From the NCBI RefSeq assembly GCF_001865575.2, contig NZ_CP017563.2, positions 62,001 to 126,000 on the forward strand: a stretch of 64,000 nucleotides of DNA. Reading direction: 5' to 3'. This document shows, one piece after another, positions 18,474 through 27,608 of this stretch; positions within the stretch are counted from its first letter, which is position 1; each line of letters opens with the position of its first letter. A program made the position numbers and the translations under genes. A model generated the notes under the pieces. It saw nothing but the letters and a program-made list of their open reading frames with translations, was not told the DNA's origin and did no database searches. Origin of the DNA: Paraburkholderia sprentiae WSM5005 (lineage in GTDB: Bacteria > Pseudomonadota > Gammaproteobacteria > Burkholderiales > Burkholderiaceae).

Positions 18474-19160
18474 ATGTCAGATCTTAAAGTTGTCCGCGAA
18501 ACCAAAACCCTTCGTGAACTGACGCTCGACAAGCTGCGCGACGCAATTGTGCAGGGCTATTTCCAGCCGGGCGCACGCCTCGTCGAACGCACGCTGTGCG
18601 ACGAGTTGGGGGTGAGCCGCACGATTGTGCGCGAGGTATTGCGGCACCTCGAGACCGAGGGGCTGGTGGATGTGATCGCGCGCCAAGGGCCGGTCGTCGC
18701 GCAACTGAATGCCGGCCAGGTTAGCGAAATCTACGAACTGCGCGGGCTACTGGAGGCGAATGCCGCACGCGCGTGTGCCGAACAGTCCACACCCGAACTC
18801 GTGAGGCGACTGCGGGAGATCCGAAAACAGATCGAAGCGGCGTTCAAGGTCAAAGACTTGCCAGCGGTGCTCGCCTACACGGAACACTTCTACGAGGCGT
18901 TGTTCGAGGGCGCGCAACGGACCGTCTCCCTAGCCGTGGTCAAGACGCTCAATGCCCGGATCAATCGATTGCGCGCACTCACGATAGCCACGCCGGGACG
19001 CAGCCAGGAGTCGAATCGCGAGATGAACATGATGCTCGATGCCATCGAACGGCGCGACGGCGATGCCGCGTTTGCCGCCTCGATCGCGCATATCAGGCGC
19101 ACGGCCGAGCTTGCGCTTGCGGCGCTTGCTCAGCGAAGCGAAGGGGTGGGCGAAGCTTGA
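18474..19160 (+). CDS. GntR-family (FadR/FCD) transcriptional regulator 1
   Basis: A 228-residue regulator with an N-terminal winged helix (DELGVSRTIVREVLRHLETE) and a C-terminal helical FCD effector domain (YELRGLLEANAARACAEQ, then the HFYEAL region). The ATG at 18474 is used because the residues upstream from 18435 do not match its paralogue. Its close paralogue at 25476 shares the same DNA-binding text. Palindromes of type TATGGnnnnCCATA occur in front of it and in front of the catabolic genes, which suggests it represses them until a substrate-derived ligand binds. The ligand is unknown. Confidence 0.87.
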   Translation: MSDLKVVRETKTLRELTLDKLRDAIVQGYFQPGARLVERTLCDELGVSRTIVREVLRHLETEGLVDVIARQGPVVAQLNAGQVSEIYELRGLLEANAARACAEQSTPELVRRLREIRKQIEAAFKVKDLPAVLAYTEHFYEALFEGAQRTVSLAVVKTLNARINRLRALTIATPGRSQESNREMNMMLDAIERRDGDAAFAASIAHIRRTAELALAALAQRSEGVGEA

Positions 19161-19397
19161 CGCGAACCGCCTGACGGTTCTCCACCGCTTGTCTGCGGCC
19201 GCGGTTCCGCGGCGCGCTCCACGCGCTCCTTCCGAGCGCCAAATCACTCCCACTTCACACCCATAACGCGCCGTTCCCTCGCGGCGTTGTCTTCGCTCGA
19301 CCCCGGCCGCGAGGCGCTGCCGGTTTTACAGCGCGAGGCTCCGGACCGGCAACTGCGTCTGCCGGCAACGTCCATGCCAGCCGGTTCGGCTCCTAAC
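19161..19397. other. Spacer after gntR with GC-rich hairpins
   Basis: No gene is seen. Two hairpins follow the gntR stop: GAACCG/CGGTTC at 19164-19180 and GCCGCGG/CCGCGGC at 19198-19213. Neither has a T-tract, but together they may end the gntR transcript. Confidence 0.35.
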
Positions 19398-19413
19398 TTA
19401 TGGTATTCCATAA
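19398..19413 (+). promoter_or_regulatory. GntR operator, distal site of a pair
   Basis: TTATGGTATTCCATAA has perfect 6-bp arms. It is centred 43 bp (about four helical turns) from the next copy at 19442-19455, as expected for a cooperatively bound pair. Confidence 0.6.
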
Positions 19414-19441
19414 TATTTTTGACGCGGACACTTTGCTGTAG

Positions 19442-19455
19442 TATGGCATACCATA
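19442..19455 (+). promoter_or_regulatory. GntR operator, proximal site of a pair
   Basis: TATGGCATACCATA has perfect 5-bp arms and ends 21 bp before the hydrolase start codon. It would overlap the promoter or transcription start, which fits repression. Confidence 0.6.
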
Positions 19456-19476
19456 ATCTTGTGGAGCATGAGCCGA

Positions 19477-20370
19477 ATGAATCCTGACCGGACGCCTAGG
19501 CTTGCCGCAGCGCGCGGCGAGATCGCAGGGACGAGCTACAGCGTGCATGCGCCGAAGTCGGGCGAAGCGCTGGCAACGGTTGTCCTGATTCACGGCGTGG
19601 GGATGAATCAGAGCGTATGGTCGTCGCAGATCGATCCGTTGACGGCGGCGAATTACGAAGTCGTGGTCTACGACATGCTCGGTCATGGCGCCAGTGCTCT
19701 GCCTCCGGCCGAGCCGACGCTCGATGATTACGCTGCCCAACTCGCACGCCTGCTTGACGGCCTCGACATCCAGCAGGCGCACCTCGCCGGTCATTCGATG
19801 GGCGCGCTCGTCGCACTCGAGTTCGCGCTGACTCGTGCGCCGCGTACGCTGAGCGTCGCTGCACTGAACGCGGTCTACGACCGCTCGCCTGCACAACGCG
19901 AAGCGGTAATGTCGCGCGCCGCGACGCTCGGCGATACACCGGCCGATACGGGCGCGATTGCGGGCGTCGACGCCACGCTCAAACGCTGGTTCGGTGAGCC
20001 GGTGCCGGCGCATCTGACGCAGGCGGCGCAAGCGGTGCGCCACCTGCTGCTCTCGGTCGATCCGGTCGGCTATGCGCGTGCTTACGGTCTCTTCGCCCGC
20101 TCGGACGACGTTCACGTCGGTCGGCTCACGAGCCTCGCTGTGCCCGCCTTGTTCCTGACCGCCGAGCTGGATCTGAACTCGAGTCCGGAAATGTCGCGAG
20201 CCATGGCAGAGGCCGCGCCGTTCGGTCGGACCGATGTGATTGCGGGTGCGCGTCATATGATGAGCGTTAGCCACCCAGAGGAAGTCACCGCGCGCCTGCT
20301 CGCTTTTTTCGCCGAAGCAGCGCAACGAAACGGGGCAAATGCAACGAACGTGGGGCAAGACCATGTCTGA
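19477..20370 (+). CDS. Alpha/beta-fold hydrolase, left copy
   Basis: A 297-residue alpha/beta hydrolase with the oxyanion motif IHGVGMNQSVW, nucleophile elbow GHSMG and a C-terminal histidine in GARHMMS. The ATG at 19477 is chosen because TGGAG lies 10 bases before it; an ATG at 19468 is too close. A paralogue with the same motifs lies at 35538-36353 in the monooxygenase operon. In that setting a RutD-like role, hydrolysing a carbamate, formamide or ester released by the monooxygenase, is plausible. The substrate is not known. It overlaps the flavin reductase that follows. Confidence 0.8.
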   Translation: MNPDRTPRLAAARGEIAGTSYSVHAPKSGEALATVVLIHGVGMNQSVWSSQIDPLTAANYEVVVYDMLGHGASALPPAEPTLDDYAAQLARLLDGLDIQQAHLAGHSMGALVALEFALTRAPRTLSVAALNAVYDRSPAQREAVMSRAATLGDTPADTGAIAGVDATLKRWFGEPVPAHLTQAAQAVRHLLLSVDPVGYARAYGLFARSDDVHVGRLTSLAVPALFLTAELDLNSSPEMSRAMAEAAPFGRTDVIAGARHMMSVSHPEEVTARLLAFFAEAAQRNGANATNVGQDHV

Positions 20371-21319
20371 GCCCAGCATCGAACAGACTTTCGACGCCCT
20401 CGAATTTCGCCGTGCGCTAGGCGCATTCGTCACCGGCGTGACCGTTGTCACGACGATCCAGCCGGACGGTTCCCCGCGCGGCTTCACGGCCAACTCGTTC
20501 GCCTCGGTCTCGCTCGATCCGCCGCTGATCCTCGTGTGCATCGCGAAGAGCGCGTCGAGCCATGCGGTCTTTGCCACCACGAATCACTTCGCGGTCAGCG
20601 TGCTGGCGGGAGACCAGAAGGCCGTGTCGGGCGTCTTCGCGTCGAAGTCGGTCGACAAGTTCGCGCAGGTCTCATGGCGCGCTCGCGCAACGGGCGCGCC
20701 GGTCGTGGACGGCGCGGCAGCCACGTTCGATTGCAGGACGCACGACGTCGTGGATGCCGGCGATCACATCATTCTGATTGGGCGCGTGGTGGACTTCGTG
20801 CATACGAATTCGTCGCCGTTGGGTTACTGCCGTGGCGCGTACGTGAACTTCAGTCTCTCGCAGGACGCGCTCGCCGCCACCGGCGCGCGCGCCCAGGTGG
20901 GCGCAATTCTCGAACATCGCGACGGCCTGATGCTGCTTGAAACGAAGGACGGTTTGCAGTTGCCGACCGGCGTCAAGCTCGAACCCGAAAGCGATGCGGG
21001 GAGCCTGCGCGGCGTGCTGGCGAAGCTCGGTCTCACCGCGCATCTCGATTTCATTTTTGCCGTTTTCGAATCGGGTAGTGGTCCATCGGCGAGCGTCCAC
21101 GTCTATTACCGGGGGCGCGTGAGCAGCAGCCTTGCGGCCATGATGGACAGCGCGATCCACATCGTCCCGCTGCCGAGGATTCCATGGAACGAACTGCGCG
21201 ACGACGCCGTGCGCTCGATGCTGCAGCGCTATGTGCGCGAGCGCAGCGAAGACGCCTTCGGCATCTACGTCGGCGACACAGAGGCAGGGCAAGTCCAGAC
21301 GCTCGCGACAGCACATTGA
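20363..21319 (+). CDS. Flavin reductase with C-terminal Nudix-like domain, left copy
   Basis: A 318-residue protein. Residues of about 12-165 are a flavin-reductase-like FMN-binding domain (RRALGAFVTGVTVVTT, GFTANSFASVSLDPPL). Residues of about 175-300 look like a Nudix fold (VGAILEHRDGLMLLETKDG), but the Nudix box with its REVxEE-type residues is absent. Stand-alone reductases such as RutF have about 165 residues, so the extension is a fusion. It would supply reduced flavin to an LLM-type monooxygenase; the nearest such enzyme is at 33561-34598 beside a paralogous reductase. The ATG at 20363 has GGGG before it and overlaps the hydrolase stop. Confidence 0.8.
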   Translation: MSEPSIEQTFDALEFRRALGAFVTGVTVVTTIQPDGSPRGFTANSFASVSLDPPLILVCIAKSASSHAVFATTNHFAVSVLAGDQKAVSGVFASKSVDKFAQVSWRARATGAPVVDGAAATFDCRTHDVVDAGDHIILIGRVVDFVHTNSSPLGYCRGAYVNFSLSQDALAATGARAQVGAILEHRDGLMLLETKDGLQLPTGVKLEPESDAGSLRGVLAKLGLTAHLDFIFAVFESGSGPSASVHVYYRGRVSSSLAAMMDSAIHIVPLPRIPWNELRDDAVRSMLQRYVRERSEDAFGIYVGDTEAGQVQTLATAH

Positions 21320-21443
21320 GATGCCAGGTGTCGCACGGCGGCTGCCGTCATCCGGATACGCTCTGCGACGACCGGTTTGTCTTGGGTCAATCCACCAAAA
21401 AGATCCATCAATCTAGCATCGCAGTGCGGAGACAAAGGAAAAG

Positions 21444-21545
21444 ATGGAAAACAGCAACATGAAGCCAGCGCGTTCTTCGCCGTTGGCCGCAGAGAAGACC
21501 GATTCGACGACACGCATTCAATTTAGCGCGACCAAACCGACTTGA
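21444..21545 (+). CDS. Possible 33-residue upstream ORF
   Basis: An ATG at 21444 follows a good AAAGGAAAAG ribosome site and encodes 33 residues ending at 21545. Its stop codon overlaps the GAAGGAT ribosome site of the binding-protein gene at 21557. The peptide has no recognisable domain. It may be a translationally coupled leader. Confidence 0.35.
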   Translation: MENSNMKPARSSPLAAEKTDSTTRIQFSATKPT

Positions 21546-21556
21546 AGGATACCGAT

Positions 21557-22588
21557 ATGACCCGCACCCGCAGTCTGATGATTTCTCCGCTGATCGCGCT
21601 GTGCGCGGCGGCGTTCATGGCGACGCCGGCGCTTGCCGCAGATCCCATCGTGTTCACGAGTTGGGGCGGCACGACGCAATCGTCGCAGCAAAAGGACTGG
21701 GCGCAGCCTTTCACCCAGGCGAGCGGTATCAACGTGCTGATGGATGGCCCGACCGACTACGGCAAGCTCAAGGCGATGGTGGACAGCGGCAATGTTAGCT
21801 GGGACGTCGTCGACGTCGAGGGCGACTTTGCCTATGCCGCGCAAAAGGCAGGGCTGATCGAGCCTATCGACTACACCGTGGTCAAGAAGGGCGAGCTCGA
21901 TCCACGCTTCTCGAGCGCCGATGCGGTGGGCAGCTTCTATTACTCGTTCGTACTCGGCTACAACAAATCGAGCTTCAAGGGCGCGCAGCCGCAGGCGTGG
22001 GCCGATCTGTTCGACACGAAGAAGTTTCCCGGCAAACGAACGTTCTACAAGTGGTCCGCACCCGGCGTGCTCGAAATTGCGTTGCTTGCCGACGGTGTGC
22101 AGCCGGACAAACTCTATCCCCTCGACCTCGACCGCGCATTCAAAAAGCTCGACTCGATCAAGAGCGACATCGTCTGGTGGAGCGGCGGCGCACAGTCGCA
22201 GCAACTGCTCGCATCGGGAGAGGCGCCCGTCGGCATGTTCTGGAACGGCCGTCTGCATGCGCTCGAACAGACGGGCGTGCCGGTCGGCATCTCGTGGAAC
22301 CAGAATCTGACTGCCGCGGACATGCTCGTGATCCCGAAGGGCGCGAAGCACAAGGCCGAAGCGATGAAGTTCCTCGCCGTCGCGACGAGTCCGCAGGCGC
22401 AGGCGAAGTTCGCGCAGGATACGGGCTACGCGCCGATCAACGTGAAGTCGGCGGCGCTGATGCCTGCTGCAGTCGCGAAGACGATGCCGGACCAGTACAA
22501 GACCTCGCAGATCGACCTGGACATGAAGTACTGGGCAGACAATCGCGACGCGATCGCGAAGCGCTGGTACGCGTGGCAATCGAAATAA
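21557..22588 (+). CDS. PotD/PotF-like ABC transporter substrate-binding protein
   Basis: A 343-residue periplasmic binding protein with a signal peptide (residues 1-27, cut after ALA). The mature start, ADPIVFTSWGGTTQSSQ, is typical of the polyamine/iron (PotD, cluster D) binding-protein family. The ATG at 21557 is preferred to the in-frame TTG at 21542. It starts a PotDBCA-like importer with two permeases and an ATPase directly behind it. The importer probably brings in the substrate of the catabolic island, perhaps an amine or N-heterocycle. The actual ligand is unknown. Confidence 0.86.
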   Translation: MTRTRSLMISPLIALCAAAFMATPALAADPIVFTSWGGTTQSSQQKDWAQPFTQASGINVLMDGPTDYGKLKAMVDSGNVSWDVVDVEGDFAYAAQKAGLIEPIDYTVVKKGELDPRFSSADAVGSFYYSFVLGYNKSSFKGAQPQAWADLFDTKKFPGKRTFYKWSAPGVLEIALLADGVQPDKLYPLDLDRAFKKLDSIKSDIVWWSGGAQSQQLLASGEAPVGMFWNGRLHALEQTGVPVGISWNQNLTAADMLVIPKGAKHKAEAMKFLAVATSPQAQAKFAQDTGYAPINVKSAALMPAAVAKTMPDQYKTSQIDLDMKYWADNRDAIAKRWYAWQSK

Positions 22589-22668
22589 GCGTCAGCGAAA
22601 GAGGCGTGCCCCGAAGCGGCGGTCAGGCAGAAGGCGCATAGCAGCAACTGGAGAATGCAGGAGATACC

Positions 22669-23553
22669 ATGCCCAATGTTCTGAGTACCGCGGCGCATCC
22701 GCCGGCAACACCCACGCGTCGGCGTCGCGACTGGCGCAACATCCGCCTGTTGATACCGGGGCTCGTGCTGCTCGTGATCTTCTTCATGCTGCCGGTGCTT
22801 TCGCTCCTGCTGCGCAGCGTGCTGGAGCCGACACCGGGGCTGCACAACTACGAGCAGCTTCTCGGCTCGTCCACCTACCTGCGCGTGTTCGGCAACACGT
22901 TCCTGGTCGCGACCGTGGTGACCGTGGTGACAGTGGCGATCGGGTTCCCGACCGCATGGCTGCTCGCGATTGCGCCGCGCAGACTGAGTTCGCTGCTGTT
23001 TTCGATCATGCTGCTTTCGATGTGGACCAACCTGCTGGCGCGCACGTTTGCCTGGATGGTTCTGCTTCAGTCGACGGGCCCGATCAACCGCATGTTAATG
23101 GCGATCGGCCTCATCCACGAGCCGCTGCCGCTCGTGAACAACCTGATTGGTGTGACGATCGGCATGACGTACATCATGCTGCCATTTCTCGTCATGCCGC
23201 TGCACGCGACGCTGCGCAGCATCGACCCCTCGACACTGCGCGCCGCGGCGGTCTGCGGCGCGAGTCGCTGGCAGGCCTTCTGGCGCGTTCTTGTGCCACT
23301 GGCGATGCCGGGCATCGCATCGGGCGCATTGATGGTATTTGTCATGGCCCTCGGCTACTTCGTGACCCCAGCATTGCTCGGCGGCGCGCAATACATGATG
23401 CTCGCCGAACTGGTGGCGCAGCTCGTGCAGGAGTTGTTGAACTGGGGTCTCGCCGGTGCCGCCGCCTTCGTGCTGCTCGCCGTGACGCTCTCGCTCTACG
23501 CGCTTCAACTGCGGTTCACAGGCGGCGCGCGCGCCACTGCCGGAGGCCTTTGA
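22669..23553 (+). CDS. PotB-like ABC transporter permease
   Basis: A 294-residue inner-membrane permease with about six hydrophobic helices. The binding-protein-dependent permease signature (ECF/EAA loop) appears as LRAAAVCGASRWQAFWRVLV. GGAG stands before the ATG. It ends one base before the next permease and works with it as a heterodimer. Confidence 0.87.
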   Translation: MPNVLSTAAHPPATPTRRRRDWRNIRLLIPGLVLLVIFFMLPVLSLLLRSVLEPTPGLHNYEQLLGSSTYLRVFGNTFLVATVVTVVTVAIGFPTAWLLAIAPRRLSSLLFSIMLLSMWTNLLARTFAWMVLLQSTGPINRMLMAIGLIHEPLPLVNNLIGVTIGMTYIMLPFLVMPLHATLRSIDPSTLRAAAVCGASRWQAFWRVLVPLAMPGIASGALMVFVMALGYFVTPALLGGAQYMMLAELVAQLVQELLNWGLAGAAAFVLLAVTLSLYALQLRFTGGARATAGGL

Positions 23554-23554
23554 C

Positions 23555-24349
23555 ATGTTGCTCGATTTCGACCGTCTAGGTGCGTTGCGCTGGGCGCTGC
23601 TTGCAATCGGCGCTGCCGTTGCACTTTTCCTTCTGTTGCCCATCGTGTTCATCGTCGCCTTGTCGTTCGGCGATTCGCAGTGGCTGATCTTTCCGCCGCC
23701 GGGCTGGACGCTGGAGTGGTACCGCCAGCTTTTCACCGACCCGGGATGGCTCGACTCGTTGCTCACTAGCGCCAAACTTGCGGTGATCGTGACAGTGCTG
23801 TCCGTGCTGATCGGCTTTCTTGCATCGCTTGCGCTCGTTCGCGGCAAGTTTCGCGGACGCAACGCGGTGAAGGCGTTTTTTCTGACGCCGATGGTGCTGC
23901 CCGTGGTGGTGCTGGCTGTGGCGCTCTATGCGTTCTTTCTGCGCATCGGTCTGACCGGCACGATGACCGGCTTCGTGATCGGCCATCTGATCATCGCCTT
24001 GCCGTTTTCGATCATTTCAATCAGCAACTCGCTGTCGAGCTTCGACACCGCACTGGAAGACGCAGCGTTGATCTGCGGGGCATCGCCGCTCGAAGTGAAG
24101 CTGCGCGTGACATTGCCTGCGATCCGGCTTGGCCTGTTCGCCGCGGCGATCTTCGCGTTCCTTGCGTCGTGGGACGAGGTGGTGGTGTCGATCTTCATGT
24201 CGAGTCCGACCTTGCAGACGCTGCCCGTGCGCATCTGGGCGACGCTGCGGCAGGACCTGACTCCCGTCGTCGCGGCAGCATCCTCGCTGCTCGTCGGACT
24301 GACGGCCGTTTTGATGTTGGCGGGCGCAGTGCTGCGCCGCGCCCGATAA
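23555..24349 (+). CDS. PotC-like ABC transporter permease
   Basis: A 264-residue permease with six hydrophobic helices and the EAA loop EDAALICGASPLEVKLRVTL. Its start is 1 base after the PotB-like stop, with GGAGG upstream. It pairs with the preceding permease in the PotDBCA-like importer. Confidence 0.87.
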   Translation: MLLDFDRLGALRWALLAIGAAVALFLLLPIVFIVALSFGDSQWLIFPPPGWTLEWYRQLFTDPGWLDSLLTSAKLAVIVTVLSVLIGFLASLALVRGKFRGRNAVKAFFLTPMVLPVVVLAVALYAFFLRIGLTGTMTGFVIGHLIIALPFSIISISNSLSSFDTALEDAALICGASPLEVKLRVTLPAIRLGLFAAAIFAFLASWDEVVVSIFMSSPTLQTLPVRIWATLRQDLTPVVAAASSLLVGLTAVLMLAGAVLRRAR

Positions 24350-24374
24350 AGCCCGAACAATGAGGTGATTAGCC

Positions 24375-25463
24375 ATGACTTCCGCATTCCTGCAAATCCA
24401 GCGCCTGCGTAAGACCTACGACGACGTCGTTGCCATCGACCAGGTTTCGCTCGATGTGCGTAAGGGCGAGTTCATGACCTTCCTCGGGCCGTCGGGCTCG
24501 GGCAAGAGCACGACGCTCTATATCGTCGCGGGTTTTCAGGAGCCGACTGAGGGTCGCGTGCTGCTCGACGGCAAACCGCTGCTGTCGGTCGCGCCCAATA
24601 AACGCAACATTGGCATGGTGTTTCAGCGCTACACGCTGTTTCCGCATCTCACCGTCGGACAAAACGTGGCTTTCCCCTTGCGGGTGCGCCGCCGCCCCGA
24701 GGCGGAGATCAAGAAGAAGGTCGAGCAGATGCTCGCGCTGCTTCATCTCGCGGAGTTCCGCGATCGCATGCCGGGCCAGCTCTCGGGTGGCCAGCAACAG
24801 CGGGTGGCGATTGCGCGCGCGCTGGCGTACAACCCGCCTGTGCTGCTGATGGACGAACCGTTGTCCGCGCTCGACAAGAAGCTCCGCGAGGAAATCCAGC
24901 TCGAACTGCGCCGCATCCACCAGGAGACCGGCGTGACGATTCTCTACGTGACGCACGACCAGGAAGAGGCATTGCGTCTTTCGGATCGTATCGCTGTATT
25001 CAACAAGGGCTGCATCGAACAATGCGGTACCGGCGAAGAGCTCTATGAAAATCCGGCTTCGCGCTTCGTCGCCAACTTCATTGGCAATTCGAACTTCCTG
25101 CCTGTTCGCATCACCGCGCGCGACGCGGCGCAATCGAGCGCCGTCTTCCCGAGCGGCCATGCAATCGCGGCCACCGGCGATGCCACGCTTTCCGTGGGCG
25201 GCGACGGCACGCTGATGGTTCGCCCCGAGCAGATCCGCATTCGCGCTGCCGGGGCGGAGAAAAACACGGCGGGCTTGCCAGTAACGGTGCGAGACATCAC
25301 CTATCTCGGCGACGCCATGCACTACTCGGTGACGACGCCGTGGGCACAGGACATGTCGGTGCGGATGCCTGCGGGAGATCATCGGGACAGCGGGATCGTC
25401 ATCGGCACGCAGGCCTGGATCGACTGGGACGCGCGCGACACGAGGCTGTTCGCGCAGGCTTGA
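24375..25463 (+). CDS. PotA-like ABC transporter ATP-binding protein
   Basis: A 362-residue ABC ATPase with Walker A GPSGSGKS, signature LSGGQQQRVAIARAL, Walker B LLMDEPLSALD and a C-terminal TOBE domain, the layout of PotA/FbpC. The ATG at 24375 has a GAGG-type ribosome site. It completes the importer and is followed 12 bases later by a GntR regulator, so the five genes are likely one transcript. Confidence 0.88.
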   Translation: MTSAFLQIQRLRKTYDDVVAIDQVSLDVRKGEFMTFLGPSGSGKSTTLYIVAGFQEPTEGRVLLDGKPLLSVAPNKRNIGMVFQRYTLFPHLTVGQNVAFPLRVRRRPEAEIKKKVEQMLALLHLAEFRDRMPGQLSGGQQQRVAIARALAYNPPVLLMDEPLSALDKKLREEIQLELRRIHQETGVTILYVTHDQEEALRLSDRIAVFNKGCIEQCGTGEELYENPASRFVANFIGNSNFLPVRITARDAAQSSAVFPSGHAIAATGDATLSVGGDGTLMVRPEQIRIRAAGAEKNTAGLPVTVRDITYLGDAMHYSVTTPWAQDMSVRMPAGDHRDSGIVIGTQAWIDWDARDTRLFAQA

Positions 25464-25475
25464 TCGGATACAGCA

Positions 25476-26183
25476 ATGCACGAACCGATCTCGTCCCTGA
25501 AAGTCGAGCGCCGAACGACCACGCTCAGAGCGCTTGCGCTCGAGAAAATGCGTAGCGCCATCCTGGACGCGCGTTTTCAGCCGGGCGCCCGGCTGGTCGA
25601 GCGGACCTTGTGTGAAGAGCTGGGCGTGAGCCGCACGGTTGTGCGCGAAGTGCTGCGCCATCTTGAGACGGAGGGGCTCGTCGATACCCTGCCGAATCAG
25701 GGGCCCATCGTTGCCGTGCTCGATCCCAAGACCGCAACGGAGATTTACGAAATTCGCGGCCTGCTGGAGGGCGAAGCGGCGTCCGCCTGTGCGCGGCTTG
25801 CCGACGCACGCACCGTCGACGATCTGGACGCACTCATCGACAGCATTCAGCTCGCTTTCGATGACCGGGACTATCGCGCAGTGCTGGCGTTCACGACGGC
25901 GTTTTACGAGCGCATGTTCACTGCGGGCCACAAACATGTCGCGTGGGAAATCGTGCAGTCGCTGACCGCAAGAATCAACCGTCTGCGAGCGTTGACCATC
26001 GCGTCCGACGATCGCGGCAGCCAGGCGGTTCTGGAAATGCGTCGGATCCTGGCCGCGATACGCGCGGGGGACGCGGTCGCCGCGCGCAGCGCCGCCGTCA
26101 CGCACGTGAGCGGGGTGGCGGAAATCGCCAGAAAGCTGTTGGTTGAAGGGCAGGGGCACTTGCTCCTGAAACGCGCGGGGTAA
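25476..26183 (+). CDS. GntR-family (FadR/FCD) transcriptional regulator 2
   Basis: A 235-residue regulator, close paralogue of the protein at 18474. The winged helix (EELGVSRTVVREVLRHLETE) is almost identical to that of its paralogue, so both may bind the same palindromes. The FCD domain is more diverged (YEIRGLLEGEAASACARL), which suggests a different ligand or a changed affinity. It is co-directional with the importer, 12 bases after the ATPase. Confidence 0.87.
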   Translation: MHEPISSLKVERRTTTLRALALEKMRSAILDARFQPGARLVERTLCEELGVSRTVVREVLRHLETEGLVDTLPNQGPIVAVLDPKTATEIYEIRGLLEGEAASACARLADARTVDDLDALIDSIQLAFDDRDYRAVLAFTTAFYERMFTAGHKHVAWEIVQSLTARINRLRALTIASDDRGSQAVLEMRRILAAIRAGDAVAARSAAVTHVSGVAEIARKLLVEGQGHLLLKRAG

Positions 26184-26337
26184 TCTTCGGGCGCTTTGCT
26201 CCTTGCGCAGAAGCGGCGATAGAAAAGATAAAACGGCTCGGTACGACGAAGCCTTCAGTAGAAAAAAGCACGTACACCCACACGCCCCCACATTTCGTGG
26301 CGGGTTAGCAGCGCATTTGACAAGGAGAGAAGAACGC

Positions 26338-27495
26338 ATGAAACATCATTACAAGAGAAACATTGCGTGGTTATTGGCGGGGAGCGCTTTCGTCGCGTCG
26401 AACGCGCACGCGCAATCGTCCGTCACGCTGTATGGCGTGATCGACGAGGGCATCGACTACCTCAGCAACAGCGGCGGCCATTCGCTTTGGCGCATGCGCG
26501 ACGGTACGTATGACGGCGTCTATGGCAGCCGCTGGGGTTTGAAGGGCAGCGAGGATCTCGGCGGCGGTCTGAGCGCCCTGTTCAAGCTGGAATCGGGTTT
26601 CAGCACGGAAAACGGCCAAAGCCGCCAGGGCGGCCGCCTGTTCGGCCGTCAGGCCTACGTGGGCCTGTCGGATACGCGCCTCGGCACGGTCACGCTTGGA
26701 CGCCAATATGATTCGGTGGTCGACTATCTGCAGCCGCTCACCGCGCCGGGACAACTCGGCGGTCCGCTGGTTCACGCGGGCGACATCGACAACACGGACA
26801 ACTCTTTCCGCGTCGACAATTCGATCAAATACGCGAGTCCGAAGATCGGCGGCCTGACCTTTGGCGGCCTCTATTCGTTTACCAATACGAACGCGCCCGG
26901 CCGTGGAACGACCGGTTTGTGGAGCCTTGGGGCGAATTACGCTTTTGGCGGGTTCGACATCGCGGGCGCTTACCTGTACGCGAAGAATCCCGCGGCCCTT
27001 CTGACCGACGGAAATTACGTGAGCAACACCACCGGCGCGGCGATTGGCGCGAGCGGCCCGTTCAGCTACGTGGGCAATCCGGCCAATGAGCAGATCTTCG
27101 GTGCGGCAATCAATTACGCGCTGGGTTCGGCGACGCTCGGGCTGGATTACACCAACACGAAGTTCAACGACGCCAACGGCACGCAGGGCACGGTGACCTT
27201 TGCGAACTACGAAGCGTGGGGCCGCTACAACCTGACGTCGGCGTGGTACGTGGGCGCGCAGTACGTGTACACGCACGGCAACGTCGGCTACGACCAGTCC
27301 ATTCCGATTTACCACCAGGTGGGGCTCACGACGGCCTATGCCTTGTCGAAGCGCACCTCGCTATACGCGATGGGCGTCTGGCAAAAGGCAGCGGGCGCAG
27401 CGTCGAATGCCGACATCTTCGATGGCGCGGTGGCATCGGCGTCGTCGAACAATCATCAGACCGCGGTGCGTATTGGCATGTATCACCAGTTCTGA
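26338..27495 (+). CDS. Gram-negative trimeric porin (OpcP/Omp32 type)
   Basis: A 385-residue outer-membrane porin with signal peptide (residues 1-25, ending AHA), mature start QSSVTLYGVIDEGI and the C-terminal aromatic RIGMYHQF needed for barrel insertion. The GSRWGLKGSEDLGGGL text is typical of Burkholderiaceae porins. AAGGAG precedes the ATG at 26338; the longer open frame upstream is not used. It probably lets the substrate of the neighbouring ABC importer cross the outer membrane. Confidence 0.9.
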   Translation: MKHHYKRNIAWLLAGSAFVASNAHAQSSVTLYGVIDEGIDYLSNSGGHSLWRMRDGTYDGVYGSRWGLKGSEDLGGGLSALFKLESGFSTENGQSRQGGRLFGRQAYVGLSDTRLGTVTLGRQYDSVVDYLQPLTAPGQLGGPLVHAGDIDNTDNSFRVDNSIKYASPKIGGLTFGGLYSFTNTNAPGRGTTGLWSLGANYAFGGFDIAGAYLYAKNPAALLTDGNYVSNTTGAAIGASGPFSYVGNPANEQIFGAAINYALGSATLGLDYTNTKFNDANGTQGTVTFANYEAWGRYNLTSAWYVGAQYVYTHGNVGYDQSIPIYHQVGLTTAYALSKRTSLYAMGVWQKAAGAASNADIFDGAVASASSNNHQTAVRIGMYHQF

Positions 27496-27608
27496 TAGCA
27501 GCGTTCTCCGTCCCGCCGCGGAGCACGGTTTCGACCCAGCTTGATATCGCGCGCCTTGACCAGCATCGGGGTGCGCGACACTTCTTTGTAACCCCTTTAG
27601 GAATGACC

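Noticed and set aside
24369..26339. A 656-codon open frame on the minus strand over the ATPase and second gntR genes
   Set aside because: It is the antisense shadow of high-G+C coding sequence; both plus-strand genes have full domain motifs and good ribosome sites, and the antisense text has no domain.
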